A stretch of DNA of 36,426 nt, taken from Hyphomicrobiales bacterium. Lineage in GTDB: Bacteria; Pseudomonadota; Alphaproteobacteria; Rhizobiales; Beijerinckiaceae. The notes beneath the pieces were generated by a model. The model saw nothing but the letters and a program-made list of their open reading frames with translations, was not told the origin of the DNA and ran no database searches. Shown in pieces: positions 1 through 8,685 of the stretch. Each line of letters begins with the position of its first letter. Position 1 is the first letter of the stretch. The stretch lies in NCBI GenBank assembly GCA_900473415.1, contig UCLR01000016.1, positions 1 through 36,426 on the forward strand. Direction: 5' to 3'. The position numbers were made by a program, and so were the translations under genes.

Positions 1-335
1 CGAAAGGCCGGTCGGACTGACCGCAGGCCTGGGAGACAAGGTGGGCGGCCCGAAAGGGCCGTCCACTGTCCAGATCCTCGCATCGGTCACGCTGACTGCC
101 ATCGGCCCGCTCGGCCGAGACATTCAAGGCGGTTTCGGATTTCAGGGCCGCGCTGTTCGCGGGAATAAGGAAGCTGGGCTGCAGAATGTACCGGTGTGCC
201 TTGCGCAAGTGGCAAAAGGACTGCTGGCAGAAGAAGCGGATCTGGCCGCATTCGACGACTAGCCGAACCGGCTTGATCACTGGAAAGCGGAGCGGTTCAC
301 GTACCCAGCGTTGTCGACAACTTCGGGAGGCTCAG
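1..335. other. Left edge, unresolved partial ORFs
   Basis: No family is recognised here. On the plus strand an open frame runs from the window edge to a stop at 260-262, ending in the residues AEEADLAAFDD. On the minus strand a frame is open from a possible GTG at 280 to the edge and contains a cysteine cluster (ECGQIRFFCQQSFC) that could be a degraded zinc-binding segment. The two frames overlap completely, so at most one is real. Sequence left of the window is needed to decide. Confidence 0.2.
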
Positions 336-557
336 ATGAGAACTGTTCACTGTGCGTGCCTGCTGCTCCTCGTGGCCCCCACTCTCGCCGGATGTCAGAC
401 GTCTCAGTCGAGACAGGCGGAGCTGGCGCAGATCTGCGCCAATCCGGTTAATCGACAACCGCAGAACTTCTATTATTCGGAATGCCAGGCGCTGTATCCT
501 TCGACGAGCAGGCAGTTTCAGAGGAATTATCGTCTGGGCGCGCCCACCGGAAACTGA
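336..557 (+). CDS. Small lipoprotein, 73 aa
   Basis: A short exported lipoprotein of unknown function. Residues 1-18 form a signal peptide ending in a lipobox (TLAGC), so Cys19 should be lipidated and the protein anchored in the inner or outer membrane. The mature part is short, polar and rich in Gln, Asn and Tyr, with no recognised domain. The ATG at 336 is chosen because a GGGAGG ribosome-binding site ends 5 bases upstream and the signal peptide starts exactly there; a longer upstream frame has neither. Another small lipoprotein (frameshifted) follows about 100 bases downstream. The lipoprotein call is well supported; the role is unknown. Confidence 0.75.
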   Translation: MRTVHCACLLLLVAPTLAGCQTSQSRQAELAQICANPVNRQPQNFYYSECQALYPSTSRQFQRNYRLGAPTGN

Positions 558-662
558 TCGGATTTTGGATAATCGCAGCCTCGGATAACTAATTCGTCGA
601 AAGCATGGGCGATGAAAACGTGCATCGCCGCTGCCGAACTCGAAACAACTCTGGAGCAAGCC

Positions 663-1084
663 ATGTCGTGGCGCATTACTACGTTCGCGTGTTCAGTGGT
701 GTTGGCCCTAGCTGGATGCCAGTCCACGCCCAAGTCGTGCAACAGAAAGAAGACCTGCTCTCGGCGGCAGGGTTCACCCCACAACCAGCAAATACGCCGC
801 AGCGCATTGCCGCCATGAAAAAACTGCCGCCGAACAAATTCGTTCAGCAGGCGAGAGGGTCACAGATCGTCTATGTCTATGCGGACCCGATCGTCTGCCG
901 GTGCGTCTATTTCGGCAACCAGGCCGCTTACGCCCAGTTTCGCCAGATGGTCTTCCAACAGAGGCTTGCTGACGAGCGGCAAATGACCGCGGCGATGAAC
1001 CAGAACGCGTTCGACTTCGGCCCGTGGGACGGGGGGCCGTTCATGGACCGATGTCAACGCCCCAACTGCCCTGCGGAGGTGGAC
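663..1084 (+). pseudogene. Frameshifted small lipoprotein, fused to next ORF
   Basis: Starting at ATG 663 the protein begins MSWRITTFACSVVLALAGCQ, a lipoprotein signal with lipobox LAGC. After the residues QSTPK (about 730-737) the frame fails. The expected continuation (VVQQKEDLLSAAGF, later KFVQQARGSQIVYVYADP and NQAAYAQFRQMVFQQRLADE) lies in another frame. This matches, from memory, a family of roughly 110-130 residue alphaproteobacterial lipoproteins of unknown function. No stop codon separates the second frame from the downstream phosphatase gene, so an automatic caller reports one false 503-residue fusion from 605. The original stop codon is not identifiable. A one-base indel is the simplest explanation, real or an assembly error. 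Confidence 0.7.
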
Positions 1085-2116
1085 ATGACGCCGCTCAAGC
1101 TCTCGCGCGGACTTAATCGCCGCATCTTGCTCTCATCGCTCGCCGTGCTGCCTGCATTCATCGGACCGCTTCGCCCGGCAACAGGTTTGGCCCAGACCGA
1201 GGCGCTCCCCTCCTGGAACGACGGTCCGACCAAGGCATCGATCATCGAATTCGTCAGGCGGGTCACGACCCAGGGCGGGCCGGACTACGTTGCGCCCAGC
1301 GAGCGTATCGCGGTGTTCGACAACGACGGCACGCTGTGGGCCGAGCAACCGATGTATGTCCAGCTCGCCTTTGCGCTCGATCGCGTCAAAGCGCTCGCGC
1401 CGGAGAACCCCGGCTGGAGAACGCAGCAACCGTTCAAGGCGGTCCTCGACAGCGACTTGCAGGCACTGGCGGGGTTCGGCGAGCCGGGGCTGATGCAGCT
1501 CATCGCGGTCACGCATGCGGGCATGACCTCGGAGGAGTTTGCAAGGATCGCGACGGAATGGCTGGAGACTACGCGCCACCCCCGTTTCAAGCGTCCCTAC
1601 ACCGAGCTGGTCTACCAGCCGATGCTGGAACTGCTCGCCCATCTCAGGGCCAATGACTTCAAGACCTACATCGCGTCCGGCGGCGGTGTGGAGTTCATGC
1701 GTCCGTGGACCGAGAAGGTCTATGGCATCCCCCCCGAGCAGGTCCTGGGCTCATCGATCAAGACGCGGTTCGAAATGCGCGACGGCAGGCCGGTCATTTT
1801 CCGTCTGCCCGAGGTCAACTTCATCGACGATCAGGCAGGAAAGCCCCTCGGCATCAATCAGCAGATCGGCCGCCGCCCGATCGCGGCTTTCGGAAACTCG
1901 GACGGTGATCTTGAAATGCTGCAATGGACGACGATGTCCGGCGGCGTGCGCTTCGGCCTCCTCGTTCACCACACCGACGCGGAGCGCGAATACGCGTACG
2001 ACCGCCAATCCCATTTCGGAAAGCTCGACAAGGCGCTTGACGCCGCGTCGGTGAACAAATGGACCGTGGTCGATATGAAAAGGGACTGGAAGAAGGTCTT
2101 TCCGTTCCAGGATTGA
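1085..2116 (+). CDS. Secreted HAD-superfamily phosphatase-like protein
   Basis: A haloacid dehalogenase-superfamily hydrolase of 343 residues, probably a phosphomonoesterase of the SerB-like branch acting outside the cytoplasm. Visible HAD motifs: motif I DNDGT at 79-83, with nucleophile Asp79 and acid/base Asp81; motif II Ser198 in YIASGGG; a downstream Lys in the motif III region; motif IV GNSDGD at 270-275, binding Mg2+. The N-terminus has a twin Arg (NRR, 11-13) before a hydrophobic stretch and an LAQ-T cleavage site, suggesting Tat or Sec export. The ATG at 1085 is chosen because GCGGAGG lies just upstream and the signal sequence begins there; the longer in-frame ORF includes the broken lipoprotein. 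Substrate unknown. Confidence 0.85.
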   Translation: MTPLKLSRGLNRRILLSSLAVLPAFIGPLRPATGLAQTEALPSWNDGPTKASIIEFVRRVTTQGGPDYVAPSERIAVFDNDGTLWAEQPMYVQLAFALDRVKALAPENPGWRTQQPFKAVLDSDLQALAGFGEPGLMQLIAVTHAGMTSEEFARIATEWLETTRHPRFKRPYTELVYQPMLELLAHLRANDFKTYIASGGGVEFMRPWTEKVYGIPPEQVLGSSIKTRFEMRDGRPVIFRLPEVNFIDDQAGKPLGINQQIGRRPIAAFGNSDGDLEMLQWTTMSGGVRFGLLVHHTDAEREYAYDRQSHFGKLDKALDAASVNKWTVVDMKRDWKKVFPFQD

Positions 2117-2365
2117 AAGCGGCTTCGGACGCTTCGCGCGTCCTCGGGGCATCCTCAGCTTGCCGTGCCGGAGTTTTGGATCATGCGTCCGGCAAACATC
2201 ACACGATTCTAAAGGCGTCCTCAGGCCGATGGATCAACCGCTTGACCATGGGGATGCCTGCTTCCGGGTGAGCACGCAACTTCCCCTGCCCCCGTAGTTG
2301 ACGTCAGCGACGTCCACTGTTCGCGAGTTCGTGGGCGAGAAGCACAACGTTCACCGCTGCGAACC
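2117..2365. other. Intergenic, nothing recognised
   Basis: About 250 bases lie between the phosphatase stop and the convergent NUDIX gene stop. No stable hairpin followed by a T-run, no RNA gene and no convincing ORF was seen. Short frames here lack ribosome-binding sites. Confidence 0.4.
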
Positions 2366-2797
2366 TCAACGCAGGTTCAGACTTGCCAGAACCTTCCTTC
2401 GCCCAGGCTCCTCAACAAGGTCGGACGCATCTTCGAGGCTGAACCAATGCCGCAGACGCTCCGCCTCCTCGGGCCAATGCGGCATTTGATCGGTAACGTG
2501 CAACGGGTAAAGCCGGACCTTGCAGAGCCGAAACCCCGCTTCCATGCGCTTCCAATAGAGGTAGCGCCCTACGGGCCTTTTCTTGACTCGTCCAATGACA
2601 CCGCCCTCTTCTTGGGCTTCTCGCGCAGCCGTGCCATGCGCTTTTAGTTTCCGGATCGGCCAGCCTTTCGGAACGGTCCAACGCTTTGTCGAGCGCGTTG
2701 TGACCAGCAAAATTTCCCATACTGCCACAGCGCTTTTCCGCACCGGCAACGCACCGATCTGTAGGTGTGCTTTCCCATTAGGATGAAGCTTCTTCAT
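2366..2797 (-). CDS. NUDIX hydrolase, DIPP/Ap4A-like
   Basis: A 143-residue NUDIX hydrolase that should cleave a nucleoside diphosphate linked to another moiety, possibly dinucleoside polyphosphates or diphosphoinositol-like compounds. The segment KGWPIRKLKAHGTAAREAQE, followed by EGGV, is the NUDIX box (residues about 44-66). The catalytic REXQEEXG core is intact. The usual first Glu is Leu, as I recall being common in the KGWP-type DIPP subfamily. The ATG at 2797 overlaps the stop of the truncated marC as ATGA, so the two are probably co-transcribed with translational coupling. The length is normal for the family. The NUDIX call is firm; the substrate is inference. Confidence 0.85.
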   Translation of the reverse strand: MKKLHPNGKAHLQIGALPVRKSAVAVWEILLVTTRSTKRWTVPKGWPIRKLKAHGTAAREAQEEGGVIGRVKKRPVGRYLYWKRMEAGFRLCKVRLYPLHVTDQMPHWPEEAERLRHWFSLEDASDLVEEPGRRKVLASLNLR

Positions 2798-3147
2798 CTG
2801 TGAACGAGACGATGCCGAGGTTTGTCCGTGTCTGTGCGCGCAAGGCCCAGATCGTCGACCAATTTCCTGGGCATGAACAACTCGAAGCCGATCTTCATTA
2901 GGATGATGCCGCCGACGACCTCTACCATGCTGAGTGGGACGCCGAAAATCCGAAGCAGAAGCGTTCCGAAAATGAAAAAGAAGCAGAGCAATAGCGCATA
3001 GACCGAGGCTTTCAGGGCAGCCGTGCTGTGCGTGACGCTATCCTTACCGGATAATAGCTTGAGGAAGACTGGCGGGATCTCGAACGGATTGATGATGGCA
3101 AGCAAGGTGGTGAAAGTGCCCACGAAGAGCGAAAGCTCGCGTCGCAT
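2794..3147 (-). pseudogene. Truncated MarC-family membrane protein
   Basis: The first 117 residues match the MarC/UPF0056 integral membrane family. They include LFVGTFTTLLAIINPFEIPP near the N-terminus and GVPLSMVEVVGGIILMKIGF later, covering about three transmembrane helices. Family members are about 200-220 residues with six helices, so the C-terminal half is missing. After FELFMPRK the sequence loses similarity and ends in KPRHRLVHR at the NUDIX gene start. The ATG at 3147 is preferred over the one at 3153, because GGGGAG lies directly against the latter but about 7 bases from the former. Probably non-functional; the deletion joined it to the NUDIX gene. Confidence 0.7.
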
Positions 3148-3267
3148 TCGCATCTCCCCTACGCGCAGACTGTATTGTCACGAGGCGGCTTCCGATCGCC
3201 GCCCTGCCGCGCGCTGCGACCTCGACAGCATCCGCCCGCCCTCCCGAACCGCTATGCTGGCCCTGCT

Positions 3268-4161
3268 TCAGAACCGCAGGCTGAGCCCGACGACCGGGCC
3301 ATGCATCAACGTATCGAAAGCGTAACGCCGACGGCCCTCTCCCTGGGCATAGTCGGCATAGAGCGCCCGGTAACCAAGGACGCCCGAATAGGTGATCCCG
3401 TTCTTCTCGGCGAAATCGAAGCTATAACCTGCAATGCCCTGCCACGAGAATTTGCTGCCGCCACCACCAAGGTCGCCGCGCAGGAAGATTTCATGGCCTG
3501 GAGCGACGGCGACCCGCATGCGCGCGCCGGCAAAGCCGTCGACCCAGTCCACCGAGCCGGAGCGGGCAATCGCGACATTGCGCCCGAAGCTGAGATCGCC
3601 GACATCGACGGTCGCGCCCGCATCGAAGGAAAGCTCGGCGCGTTGATACCAGTAGCGCGCGCCCGCCAGCACGTCGAAGCTGACCGATCCGTAGCGCGCC
3701 AGCTCGTAGGCCGCCCCCGCTTCGAGTATCGCCATCGAGACCTTGGCATCGCCGGACGCGCCGATCGCACCCGTGATATCCGGCGCAACACTGCGTGTCC
3801 GGACGCCGCCGCGATCCACGCTGACCTTGAGCGCGGCGAAATTGCCGAGGAGGGAAAACCGGCCGTTGCGGGCCTCCATATCGGCCATCAGGGCAAATAA
3901 TGTTCCGCCATTTCCGAGCGTGGCATCGACGACATCGATGAAGCTCGCATCGACCTTCGCGGTTCGCCCCTTCACGGTCTGATCTCCGTTGAGCGAAATC
4001 AGCCAGCCATAGGGCGTGAACCGATAGGTCCATGCTGAGGTCATCTCGGGTGGCACGGGTGTAGCCGGGGGAGGCAGGTCGGCGGCCTGCGCCACGGCGC
4101 TGCCGAGCCCGAGGATGATCGACAAGGGGAAGCCGCAGGCCTTCGCGTGGCTGAGTGTCAT
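3268..4161 (-). CDS. Outer-membrane beta-barrel protein
   Basis: A 297-residue exported protein predicted to be an outer-membrane beta-barrel. Residues 1-26 are a signal peptide with an AQA cleavage site, followed by the proline-rich ADLPPPATPVPP linker common in rhizobial porin-like proteins. The rest alternates amphipathic strands with turn-forming Gly/Asp and ends in Phe (GLSLRF), as outer-membrane proteins recognised by the BAM complex do. A strong ribosome-binding site (AAGGGG) sits about 7 bases upstream of the ATG at 4161. It is transcribed in the same direction as, and about 120 bases upstream of, the marC remnant. Function beyond barrel formation is not visible. Confidence 0.75.
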   Translation of the reverse strand: MTLSHAKACGFPLSIILGLGSAVAQAADLPPPATPVPPEMTSAWTYRFTPYGWLISLNGDQTVKGRTAKVDASFIDVVDATLGNGGTLFALMADMEARNGRFSLLGNFAALKVSVDRGGVRTRSVAPDITGAIGASGDAKVSMAILEAGAAYELARYGSVSFDVLAGARYWYQRAELSFDAGATVDVGDLSFGRNVAIARSGSVDWVDGFAGARMRVAVAPGHEIFLRGDLGGGGSKFSWQGIAGYSFDFAEKNGITYSGVLGYRALYADYAQGEGRRRYAFDTLMHGPVVGLSLRF

Positions 4162-4636
4162 CGCAATCCCCTTTCTTGCGATTCATGCTGCGAGTTCCAC
4201 GCCCATCATCCGCCGAACACTGCTCCGGCTCAATGCGCAACTTGCTTCCCACCGCAAAGCAGCAATGGCTGTGACATATTTACTTATCCGGTTGCCCGAA
4301 TACGACATAGAAATCATTCTTCTCGCCGGCAAGGATCTTGATTTGCCGCTTTTACGAGGTCTGGCGCAAGAATTATTGGTCTAATTCGTGTCGGGTTTTG
4401 TGAGAAAATCCCCGAACATTCGTCGTCGTCCGGATTGTCTTCGAACATTAGCGCAGTCTCGACGGACAGAATACTGTCGTATGCACAGCAGGCTGTTCCA
4501 ACGACCTTCGCTTCATGTATCCTGAAAACAACACAGAGTTAGATTTTCGCATCATGAGCAGCCATTAATCTGGTGTACCAAAGGGAATTCTGTTCCACTG
4601 TTTTCTGGCAGTCTGGACTTCAGACGGAGCGCATCC
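4162..4636. other. Divergent promoter region between two OMP genes
   Basis: These 475 bases separate two divergently transcribed outer-membrane protein genes and should hold both promoters. The part from about 4260 to 4560 is clearly more AT-rich than the flanking genes. A 39-codon frame at 4265-4384 (MAVTYLLIRLPEYDIEIILL) has no ribosome-binding site or recognised family and is not called. No specific operator is identified. Confidence 0.35.
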
Positions 4637-5476
4637 ATGACTGGACGACGCACACGCTGCGGACGGTTGGGACTGAAACTCGCGCTCGCCATCTCAATTG
4701 GCTTGCCAAGCTCCTTTTCCATTGCACAGGAGGAGCGCGAGAAAAGCAGCGACGATCTGGCCAAGGCGGCACAGAACCCCATTGCCGACATGATCAGCCT
4801 GCCTTTCCAGAACAATTTCAATTTCAGCGTCGGTCCGCGCAAACAGCTCCAGAATGTCCTCAATATCCAGCCCGTGATCCCGATCACGCTCAACAAGGAC
4901 TGGAACCTGATCACGCGCTGGATCACCCCGGTGATCGCGCAACCTTCGCTGACCGTGAATGGCGACCGCGAGTTCGGCCTGGGCGACATCAACCCCAGCT
5001 TCTTCTTCTCGCCGAAGCAGCCGACGCACGGCATCATCTGGGGGATCGGCCCGACCTTTGTGTTTCCGACCGGCACCGACAAGACCCTGACCAGCGGCAA
5101 GTACTCGGCGGGGCCGGCCTTCGTCGCCTTGGCCATCGAAGGGCCGTGGGTCGTCGGGATCCTCGCCAACAATGTCTGGTCGTTCGCGGGCAAGAGCAAC
5201 CGTAGCGGCGTCAATCTTATGACGCTGCAGCCCTTCGTGAACTACAATTTCCACGGCGGCTGGTATCTGACTTCGTCTCCCATCATCACCGCCGACTGGG
5301 AGGCCGGCCATGGCGACCGCTGGACAGTGCCGATTGGCGGCGGTTTTGGGCGGGTGTTCAAGATCGGCGAACAGCCTGTTAACGCGCAGCTCGCAGCCTA
5401 TTATAATGTCGCAAAGCCCAGCGGAGGCGCCGACTGGCAGCTCAGAGCTCAGCTTCAGTTCCTGTTCCCGAAATAG
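4637..5476 (+). CDS. Outer-membrane transporter-like beta-barrel
   Basis: A 279-residue exported protein of the family often labelled neuromedin U-like or transporter, related to the phenol MetA-degradation-type barrels. A signal peptide occupies about residues 1-31 (ending FSIAQ). Then come conserved features: NFNFSVGPRKQLQNVLNIQP, GLGDINPSFFFSP, WGIGPTFVFPTGTD, and a C-terminus ending in aromatic/Lys residues (LQFLFPK). The ATG at 4637 has GGAG 8 bases upstream. Such proteins are predicted outer-membrane channels, but I know of no firm substrate. The gene stands alone, divergent from the other barrel gene. Confidence 0.75.
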   Translation: MTGRRTRCGRLGLKLALAISIGLPSSFSIAQEEREKSSDDLAKAAQNPIADMISLPFQNNFNFSVGPRKQLQNVLNIQPVIPITLNKDWNLITRWITPVIAQPSLTVNGDREFGLGDINPSFFFSPKQPTHGIIWGIGPTFVFPTGTDKTLTSGKYSAGPAFVALAIEGPWVVGILANNVWSFAGKSNRSGVNLMTLQPFVNYNFHGGWYLTSSPIITADWEAGHGDRWTVPIGGGFGRVFKIGEQPVNAQLAAYYNVAKPSGGADWQLRAQLQFLFPK

Positions 5477-5807
5477 CGCCGTGAACAAGCGTGATCGCCT
5501 CCCGTTCTGGCCGCCCGACCAAATTCGGCGCGCGACCCGGCGGGTGCGTGTTGCTGAGCGGTGTCGTTAGTCCGCTGAATGGATCACAATACGCAAGCCT
5601 TGCCGAGGATCAGGAGTCCAGGTCACCAGTCATCCACAACAGGTGATACAATCAGGGACGCGTCGCGAATATGCCTGACCTCGGCCGCCGTTACCCGTTG
5701 AACGGGCGTCGGATCGGAGGCCTAATGCCAGGCTGGACGGTGAAACCTGTATACGAACAGACAGAGCTGCGGACGAGCTCATCTCCTGCCAGACAGGACC
5801 GAAAATT
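5477..5807. other. Intergenic, nothing recognised
   Basis: About 330 bases upstream of the LssY_C gene. Short frames are present but none has a ribosome-binding site or a recognised family. No terminator-like hairpin with a T-run follows the upstream stop. It presumably contains the LssY_C gene promoter. Confidence 0.35.
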
Positions 5808-6632
5808 TTGCGATTTCTTGCGCGCCTATTCCAGAGATTGCTCATTTTCTGCCTGGGCGTGTTCAGCGTCTGGCTGATAGTCTCCGTCGTATTCGATACG
5901 GCGGACCACCGACTACCGTGGATCCTAGCAGTAAGCCTCACTTACGGGCTGGCAGCCTATGTTATTTTGCCAAACGTGGTACGAATGGGGCTGAAGGTTC
6001 TTCACCGGAAACTTATCCCAAGATACACGATCACCGGAGATGGCTTGCCCGGCGATCCGGTAAATCTCGTGCTAATCGGCACCCTTCAACAACTCTGCGA
6101 TGCGTTTGCAACGGCGGGTTGGTCAACAGCCGATCGTTTGGGAATGGCGAGTTCGTGGCGAATGATACGCGCGTTTTTACTCAACTCGCCGTATCCCACA
6201 GCTCCTTTCAGCTCCCTCTACCTCTTTGGACGGAGGCAGGACCTAGGTTTCCAAGAACCCATCAACAACAGCCCGCGCAAGCGCCATCACGTCCGTTTCT
6301 GGGCGTTGAGCCTCGCCCACTCGGCAGACGATATGGCAGCGGCGAGCTTCTGGTTGAACACGGATAAACCGTCGACCGATCAGCGCGTACTTTGGGTTGG
6401 GGCTGGCACCAGAGACACCGGCCTATCACTGGCCCGACTAACGTTCCAAGTGACCCATGCGACCGATTCAGACACGAATGCGGAACGCAACTACGTCATC
6501 ACCCAGTTAATGGCAAAGCGGGTGATCGGGGAGGTCGCATTGCACCAATCCGGATCACGGTTGCAGACCGGAAAGGTTAACCACTACATTACCGATGGCG
6601 AGATCGCCTTCGCCAGCCTGATAGAAAATTGA
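5808..6632 (+). CDS. LssY C-terminal domain membrane protein
   Basis: A 274-residue protein with two N-terminal transmembrane helices (about 8-27 and 36-55) followed by an LssY_C-type soluble domain. Its hallmarks are the DPVNLVLIGTLQQL segment, AGWSTADRL, SSLYLFGRRQDLGFQ and RHHVRFWAL. LssY was named in a Legionella type I secretion locus, but the biochemical role of the domain is unknown to me. The start is uncertain: the most 5-prime usable codon is TTG at 5808 with AGGAC about 8 bases before it, and no ATG or GTG lies further upstream in frame. The gene precedes the AI-2E family gene by about 110 bases in the same direction. Confidence 0.7.
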   Translation: MRFLARLFQRLLIFCLGVFSVWLIVSVVFDTADHRLPWILAVSLTYGLAAYVILPNVVRMGLKVLHRKLIPRYTITGDGLPGDPVNLVLIGTLQQLCDAFATAGWSTADRLGMASSWRMIRAFLLNSPYPTAPFSSLYLFGRRQDLGFQEPINNSPRKRHHVRFWALSLAHSADDMAAASFWLNTDKPSTDQRVLWVGAGTRDTGLSLARLTFQVTHATDSDTNAERNYVITQLMAKRVIGEVALHQSGSRLQTGKVNHYITDGEIAFASLIEN

Positions 6633-6743
6633 ACAAGGATCTGCACGCCCCCTGCTCTCGCTCGGATTCGTGAATCCGCGCTGGGAATCGGCGGGCACCG
6701 AAGCCGGCAGTCGAGCTCGAAACCGCATGTGCGACGAAGGCCG

Positions 6744-7787
6744 ATGAGAATTACACGACCAGCGATGTTCTGGCTCGCGGTCTCTGCGCTCGCGTTGGTT
6801 GCGTTGATGCTGTTGCGGCAAATCCTGCTGCCATTCGTGGTCGGTGCGTTGCTCGCGTACCTGCTCGTTCCGGCGGTCGACAGGCTGGAGCGGCTCGGGA
6901 TTAACCGTTCTCTAGCGGCTCTGGCCGTCTTCCTTCCGCTGGTCGCGGCTCTTATCGCCTTTCTGCTCGTGATGCTCCCGGCCATCATTGGCGAACTCAG
7001 ATTTTTCGTTGAGGAGTTCCCCGGCTACGTCACAAAGCTCCAGTCGCTCATGAACAATGCAAGCCGCCCCTGGCTGCACAGTGTCATGGGTGACGAACTT
7101 CACATCGAGCAATCCACCGCCGAAATCGCGAAGACGATGGGCAGCAACTGGCTCGATGGTTTCCTTCGCTCGTTGTGGTCGAGCGGACTGGCCTTGATTT
7201 CCCTTCTTTCGCTCATCGTCGTCACCCCGATCATCGCCGTCTATCTTGCAATTGACTGGCAAAGAATGATCGCGACCGTCGATGGCTGGTTCCCCCCGGC
7301 ATGCCGCGACGATATGCGGGCCCTTGGGCGTGAAATCCACGATACGGTCGCGGGCTTCGTGCGTGGGCAGGTCGTCATCTGTCTCGTTCTTGCCGTGCTT
7401 TATGCGACAGCTCTCAAAATGACAGGGCTCAACCACGCCATTTTGATAGGATTGACCGCAGGCTTCATCAGCTTTGTTCCGTATTTCGGGGCCGTCACCG
7501 GATTCTTAGTTGCGGCCTGTGTTGCAATGGCCCAATTCTGGCCGAATTGGGCACCAGTCGCCGTGGTGGGGGGCATCTTCGTCGTCGGAGAAGTGCTTGC
7601 CGATTATGTGCTGTCGCCGCGCTTCATCGGTCGCCGCGTCAACCTAAACCCAGTTTGGATGATGTTTGCGCTGTTCGCTTTTGGATGGCTGTTCGGCTTC
7701 ATCGGCGTGTTGTTGGCGATACCACTCGCGGCATCGTTGGGTGTGATGCTGCGGTTCGCAAGGCGGCAGTCTCTGGTTAGGTCGTAG
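6744..7787 (+). CDS. AI-2E family transporter (PerM/TqsA-like)
   Basis: A 347-residue inner-membrane protein of the AI-2 exporter superfamily, whose members move small molecules or ions; the substrate cannot be told from sequence. Hydrophobic helices occur near the N-terminus (AMFWLAVSALALVALMLL, LLPFVVGALLAYLLVP), a large soluble loop follows, and the family signature is in the C-terminal half (TAGFISFVPYFGA, VGEVLADYVLSPRFIG, LFGFIGVLLAIPLAA). The ATG at 6744 is preferred to a GTG at 6729 because GAAGG sits 5-9 bases before it. Length and topology are normal for the family. Confidence 0.85.
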   Translation: MRITRPAMFWLAVSALALVALMLLRQILLPFVVGALLAYLLVPAVDRLERLGINRSLAALAVFLPLVAALIAFLLVMLPAIIGELRFFVEEFPGYVTKLQSLMNNASRPWLHSVMGDELHIEQSTAEIAKTMGSNWLDGFLRSLWSSGLALISLLSLIVVTPIIAVYLAIDWQRMIATVDGWFPPACRDDMRALGREIHDTVAGFVRGQVVICLVLAVLYATALKMTGLNHAILIGLTAGFISFVPYFGAVTGFLVAACVAMAQFWPNWAPVAVVGGIFVVGEVLADYVLSPRFIGRRVNLNPVWMMFALFAFGWLFGFIGVLLAIPLAASLGVMLRFARRQSLVRS

Positions 7788-8685
7788 CCTCATAGCGCGA
7801 AGCCAAAGCCGCTTTTTGATGCGAGTTGGACCATAGCAGGAAACGTGCGGCGAACTTGCCGTAGTGAGTGCAACGAGATGTAACTGCTTCAGCTTCGAGA
7901 AGGCGGTTCTTGATCCGTCGAGGTGACCGGCTCTAGATCGCCGCCTGCGGCGGCCGGAAAACTGATCGTCTGCGCCGATCCGCCGAACAAGTTCAAAGGT
8001 CTCAGCCTAAAGGAACGCCAGCCGCCTGATGCACACGAGCGGGTTCCTCCGACATCTCTTATGAAAATTTTGGTTGTATGACACACGGTCTTCAGCCGCC
8101 GAGGTTGCCGACTTCTTAAGCTGCCCGGTCCGAATAGTGGCCTTGATTTGGTACACGTTTGCCCTCGAGTCTCGATGAACTCGGCGGAGGCATCGAAACG
8201 TCTCCGACAAGATTTGCATGAAAGGGTGGCGATTAGCGCCCCGCCTAAATGGCAGCGTCGTCCCGCGGGCGCAAACTTGAGCCGAGACCAAGGCCGCCAA
8301 TTCGCCTAGACAAAGCTACGCGTCGAGGCCCCCTCCCCTGTCGAGCAAATCCAAGAGTGGCTTCTCAGCTGGAAGAGGACTTTCCTCGATGCGAGGCCCA
8401 AGCGGTCGGTCTCGGCGCCCGGCATCGGCGAGTTTGCGCGGTGCGGATTGGATGGGCCGTCCTGGCGCATGCTCGGACTTTCAAAATAGGCAGTGTTGAG
8501 GGCGTAGGCCGACCGGCGCGCCCATGCCAAAATGTCGGCGGCCGGCGTGCGATGACCGTTGTTCTACACCGGTTAAGAACTCATTAACTTTAAATTTCTT
8601 GCCCATGGATGCGAATCGGACATACTGGCGGCAATTGGCTCGATATTGAGCTGTTGGCGCCATTTTCTTCTGAGAGCGTTCGGCA
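7788..8685. other. Gene-free leader upstream of the repABC operon
   Basis: About 900 bases separate the AI-2E gene from repA. Overlapping frames on both strands lack ribosome-binding sites and recognised families. A GC hairpin near 7937-7955 (GCCGCC-TGC-GGCGGC) has no T-run. The last 120 bases become AT-rich (8570-8605) and should carry the repA promoter. In repABC replicons this region often holds RepA operators and extra parS sites; one short inverted repeat is listed separately. Confidence 0.4.
8572..8588. promoter_or_regulatory. Inverted repeat upstream of repA, possible operator
   Basis: GTTAA and TTAAC arms are separated by 7 bases in the AT-rich stretch about 100 bases before the repA start. 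RepA with RepB autorepresses the operon in known repABC systems, so an operator here is plausible. The arms are short and could arise by chance. Confidence 0.3.

Noticed and set aside
7937..7955. Intrinsic terminator after the AI-2E gene
   Set aside because: The GCCGCC/GGCGGC hairpin is short and has no T-run, and it lies 150 bases from the stop.
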